DNA from: Myoxocephalus aenaeus
Taxonomy: Eukaryota > Chordata > Actinopteri > Perciformes > Cottidae
Length of the DNA: 64,000 nt
Direction of reading: 5' to 3'
Assembly: GCA_038501785.1 (NCBI GenBank)
Contig: JBAMJR010000195.1
Span: forward strand, 4,044,501 to 4,108,500
Shown: in pieces, positions 61,334 to 64,000 of the stretch
Layout of the letters: each line of letters starts with the position of its first letter
How positions within the stretch are numbered: the first letter of the stretch is position 1
Notes under the pieces: model-generated
The model's database searches: none
What the model saw: the letters and a program-made list of their open reading frames with translations, nothing else
Told to the model about the DNA's origin: nothing
Translations under genes and position numbers: made by a program

Positions 61334-62190
61334 ATGTAATAAATTTAGGCAAAAAGTTGCAAGCAGGATATTTTTATCAGTGAGATGAATATATTGACAG
61401 GACACGGCAGTGAGCATTGCGAGAACTAACACACAGGTGAGATCCATCATCCACCCTGTCACCGAATTCAAGCGCATTGAGATTGACCATATTTCAAACA
61501 ATTTATAAATTGTTAAACTTTTGAGAACAACATTTCAGTGTTCCGATATATCACCAACACTTTTAACGCATATCGGAGGAAATAGGGTACATACTGTACT
61601 TTTGTCACTCCACCGCAAAACTTCAGTCATCCCAAACAAGCAGCAGAAGAAGAAGCCATCCACAGACACGAGCGATTTGGTGACAACCCATAACTGACGC
61701 CAGTGTCCTTAAATCTGTCAGCAACGGACGGGATTTGCTTGTCACAGAACGTCAACAAAACAAAAGAAAGGAACAGGAAGGTACTGGATATGGACTTAAT
61801 GACTAGTTCCCACATCAAGAAAATGGCTGATTAAACAACCAACACTCAAATTTGATTGTGCACAAATGATACATCGAAGGAAAGCTTTACTGTGACCACA
61901 ATACCACAAGCTGGCTTCTCTTACACATTACGTACGCCTACCCATCAGTGACTGTGACAAGGCAGCCTCCCATGTGAACAGCAACCCTTCAAAGTCATAT
62001 CTATGTGCATGTACCGTTTGTTGTATATGTTTGATTCGGTTTAGTTGCTGCTGTTGCTTTCAGCTGCCATTATGATAATGTCTGACAGCATGTTAAAGTA
62101 AGAACTGTTAAACCTCACACACACAGAGACATACAGACTTACATTCAACATAATAAGCCTGCATAATCAGACACAGACACATATTACTCA

Positions 62191-62197
62191 TGGCAAA
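62191..62197. repeat. Target duplication of hAT-like element, left copy
   Basis: TGGCAAA, matched by 63394-63400. The octamers are ATGGCAAA and CTGGCAAA if an 8-bp duplication is assumed. Confidence 0.5.
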
Positions 62198-63393
62198 CAG
62201 TGTTTCCCCTGGTTTACAGCTTCAGGGGGGCGGCGCGGCGCGGCGGGGGCGACAGCGACAACACCGACACAAACACTTAAAGTAGTGGTTCTCAAACTTT
62301 TTCTGTAAATAACTTCATTTTGTGACTCCATCTGTGCTTTTATAAATAACAGAATAAAGAAAATTGCAATCACTTTCAAGTAAATCAGATTGCTCCATCA
62401 GATATTTTTTTATTTTTAAATTGCAATCACTTAGAACAATGAAAATAAAGTTATATCTGTGCAAAAAATAACTAATATTTAGTTACTACTAAATAGCTCA
62501 TTGTGGAAAACAATAAGCTATTTATTTTTTTGCCAAACAAAACAGAATGAGTGCAGATATGTGAGCATCAGGTTGCATCAGTATTAGTGGAGCAGTGAGC
62601 CTCTACACATCTTCATAAACGGGGTTGTAGATTTGATACAATTCATGCTCAACGTTGATCTGAGATCTGTTTTCTGTTTTAAGAAACGCAGCAGCAGGAA
62701 GGATGTCACGGAGACTTCTGGCAAAGAGCCAAAAGTCGGCGAGTCGCTATGCGCATGCGCAAGCGTAACCTGTTAACGGCATAACGTAAACATTTACCCG
62801 AAAGTACAGGCATTTCTCCATGTATTTATTAATGACTTAGTTTTATATCCGTGTACTTTTGTAATATGTGAAGGCAGCAGCTCATTGTTGGTACAAGACA
62901 CGAGCACTTTGTCTCTTTCACCTGGAGCAAGAGAGCTGCTCCGGGTTCAGAGAGCTGCTTCGGTGCTCCTCACATGAGAGCTGCTGTTGCCATCTTCACC
63001 CTGGGAGCGTTTAAAACGCATATATAGGTCTGCTTTTCACGCGACATATTTTTTGACGCTCTCTGTCCGCTGCTGTGTGCTCAGCGCTCACCTGTCTGTG
63101 CGCGCACGTGTCTGCGCGCATCAGGGCGGAACTCCGCTGTGCGCGACGCAGAGCAGAGGAGAAGTGTTAACGCGACCATGTAGAGACCGAAATGACAAGC
63201 TGTGTGTAGATAAGATCAATAAAATACGGCCGTTTAGTTTGTTTAATAACAGAACAAGGTGTAGACCTGTTCTATAGGAAAGAGAAACTTAAATGACGAC
63301 TTGTGATCTGGCGCTGTCGAGAAAATTACAGGGGGGCGGGGTTTTTTTTCAGGGGGGCGCCCCGCCCCCCTATTCTAACGGTGGGGGAAACAC
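62198..63393. mobile_element. hAT-like non-autonomous element of about 1.2 kb
   Basis: The left end is CAGTGTTTCCCC and the reverse complement of the right end reads (CA)GTGTTTCCCCC. The flanking TGGCAAA is duplicated. Both ends are followed inwards by a run of Gs in a GGGGGGCGGGG-like context, giving extended GC-rich inverted ends. Inside is AGTGGTTCTCAAAC (62284), resembling the terminus of another hAT family and perhaps a nested remnant. There is also a perfect GCGCATGCGC palindrome at 62751-62760 and several AGAGCTGCT repeats near 62930-62990. No transposase frame survives. Confidence 0.65.
62751..62760. promoter_or_regulatory. NRF1-type palindrome
   Basis: GCGCATGCGC, the core consensus for NRF1, lies inside the hAT-like element. 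Function is inferred only. Confidence 0.4.
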
Positions 63394-63446
63394 TGGCAAA
63401 TACTCACCAGGACGCATCATCTCAAATACCCTCAATCATTGCCCCA

Positions 63447-64000
63447 CTTAAATTCCTAAAATGGAACATACGTGGGATTGGCTCCCATGCTTAAATATAT
63501 ATAATATTTATCCAGTTAAAGAAATGTAACCCTGATAGATACCTACTTCAAGGAACTCACACTTAAAGCCCCAACAACTGTAGATAACGGTCAATGGAAA
63601 TACACCCATTGCAGACGCAGAGGGCATAAATACTGTCATTGACACACCAATCAACACCACTGCAAATTGTTTTGGACCGAACATGGATGACCTGATTGTA
63701 TTCACATCCCTTTCAGAGAGTTTAAAATCATCACTGGAGGAGATTTGAACACAGTTCTTAACCCAACAATAGACCGATCCACAGCAACTAGCAGGAAATT
63801 GCAATCCACTGAGACAATAAACCAGTACATGGCGGAGTTAGGACTTAGCGACAGTTGGCGTATAAATAATCCAACAGTAGATGAATATTCATATTTCTCA
63901 CTACCACTTCACTCATTCTCCAGCATTGACTTTCCCCTCACTACAAGTCAGTTTAACAGGACATCACTGATACACCGATCCCTTCAATTGCAATAATGAC
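63447..64000 (+). mobile_element. L1-like LINE, decayed endonuclease region, runs off the window
   Basis: Pieces in different frames follow the order of an L1/Tx1-type ORF2 endonuclease: LKFLKWNIRGIGSHA at about 63450-63494, LKKCNPDRYLLQGTH at about 63520-63560, then GPNMDDL near 63680. Finally GGDLNTVLNPTIDRSTATS, ETINQYMAELGLSDSWRIN and YSYFSLPLHSF occur at about 63735-63910. WNxRG, LLQxTH, GGDxN and the final SxxHSFxxID are the known catalytic blocks of the APE-type nuclease. The frame changes at least three times and contains stops, so this part is dead. Reverse transcriptase would lie beyond 64000. Confidence 0.75.

Noticed and set aside
1..64000. CRISPR arrays, operons, bacterial promoters and tRNA/rRNA genes
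   Set aside because: No direct-repeat/spacer pattern, no cloverleaf with sound A and B boxes, and no rRNA-like block. The DNA is eukaryotic.

Overview
This is vertebrate nuclear DNA, almost certainly from a ray-finned fish and probably a percomorph-type teleost. The evidence is a split gene with GT/AG introns, very long (GT)n and (TA)n microsatellites, cut-and-paste DNA transposons of the hAT and PIF/Harbinger superfamilies, LINE debris and a teleost-expanded gene family. I see no prokaryotic gene, CRISPR array or operon. Most of the short open frames are chance frames in non-coding DNA.

The one clearly intact gene is the 3' part of a delta-1 protocadherin on the + strand, best matched to pcdh1. 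A 220-bp exon (31930-32149) carries the RRVTF phosphatase-docking motif. A 17.6-kb phase-1 intron joins it to the last exon (49788-50158), which encodes the cysteine-containing CWMP block and the C-terminus KREIYL. A 3' UTR of about 3.7 kb follows, with a polyadenylation signal at 53813-53818. The cadherin ectodomain and transmembrane exons must lie upstream of the window, so bases 1-31929 read as intron.

The introns are mostly unique AT-rich sequence with scattered mobile DNA. This includes a 1.5-kb hAT element with a perfect 8-bp target duplication, which seems to have inserted into an older LINE tail (11940-13750), and a 281-bp hAT miniature element carrying a (TA)n tract (24764-25044). 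A LINE endonuclease scrap lies at 27066-27170. A teleost repeat with three tandem YY1-like motifs lies at about 34460-34950, and palindromic elements lie at about 43560-44680. Two strikingly perfect hairpins lie at 4288-4343 and 44875-44950.

Downstream of the protocadherin poly(A) site the sequence becomes a transposon-rich block (55-64 kb). It contains a truncated Harbinger transposase, a separate complete-ended Harbinger element carrying a broken Myb/SANT-like gene, and a decayed copy of a teleost multicopy family with an RWPALF motif. A palindromic MITE, a hAT-type element of about 1.2 kb and a decayed L1-like endonuclease running off the window end complete it. Nothing here amounts to a new multi-gene system. 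The most interesting items are the Harbinger pair, the decayed RWPALF gene, the nested hAT-in-LINE insertion and the near-perfect hairpins.
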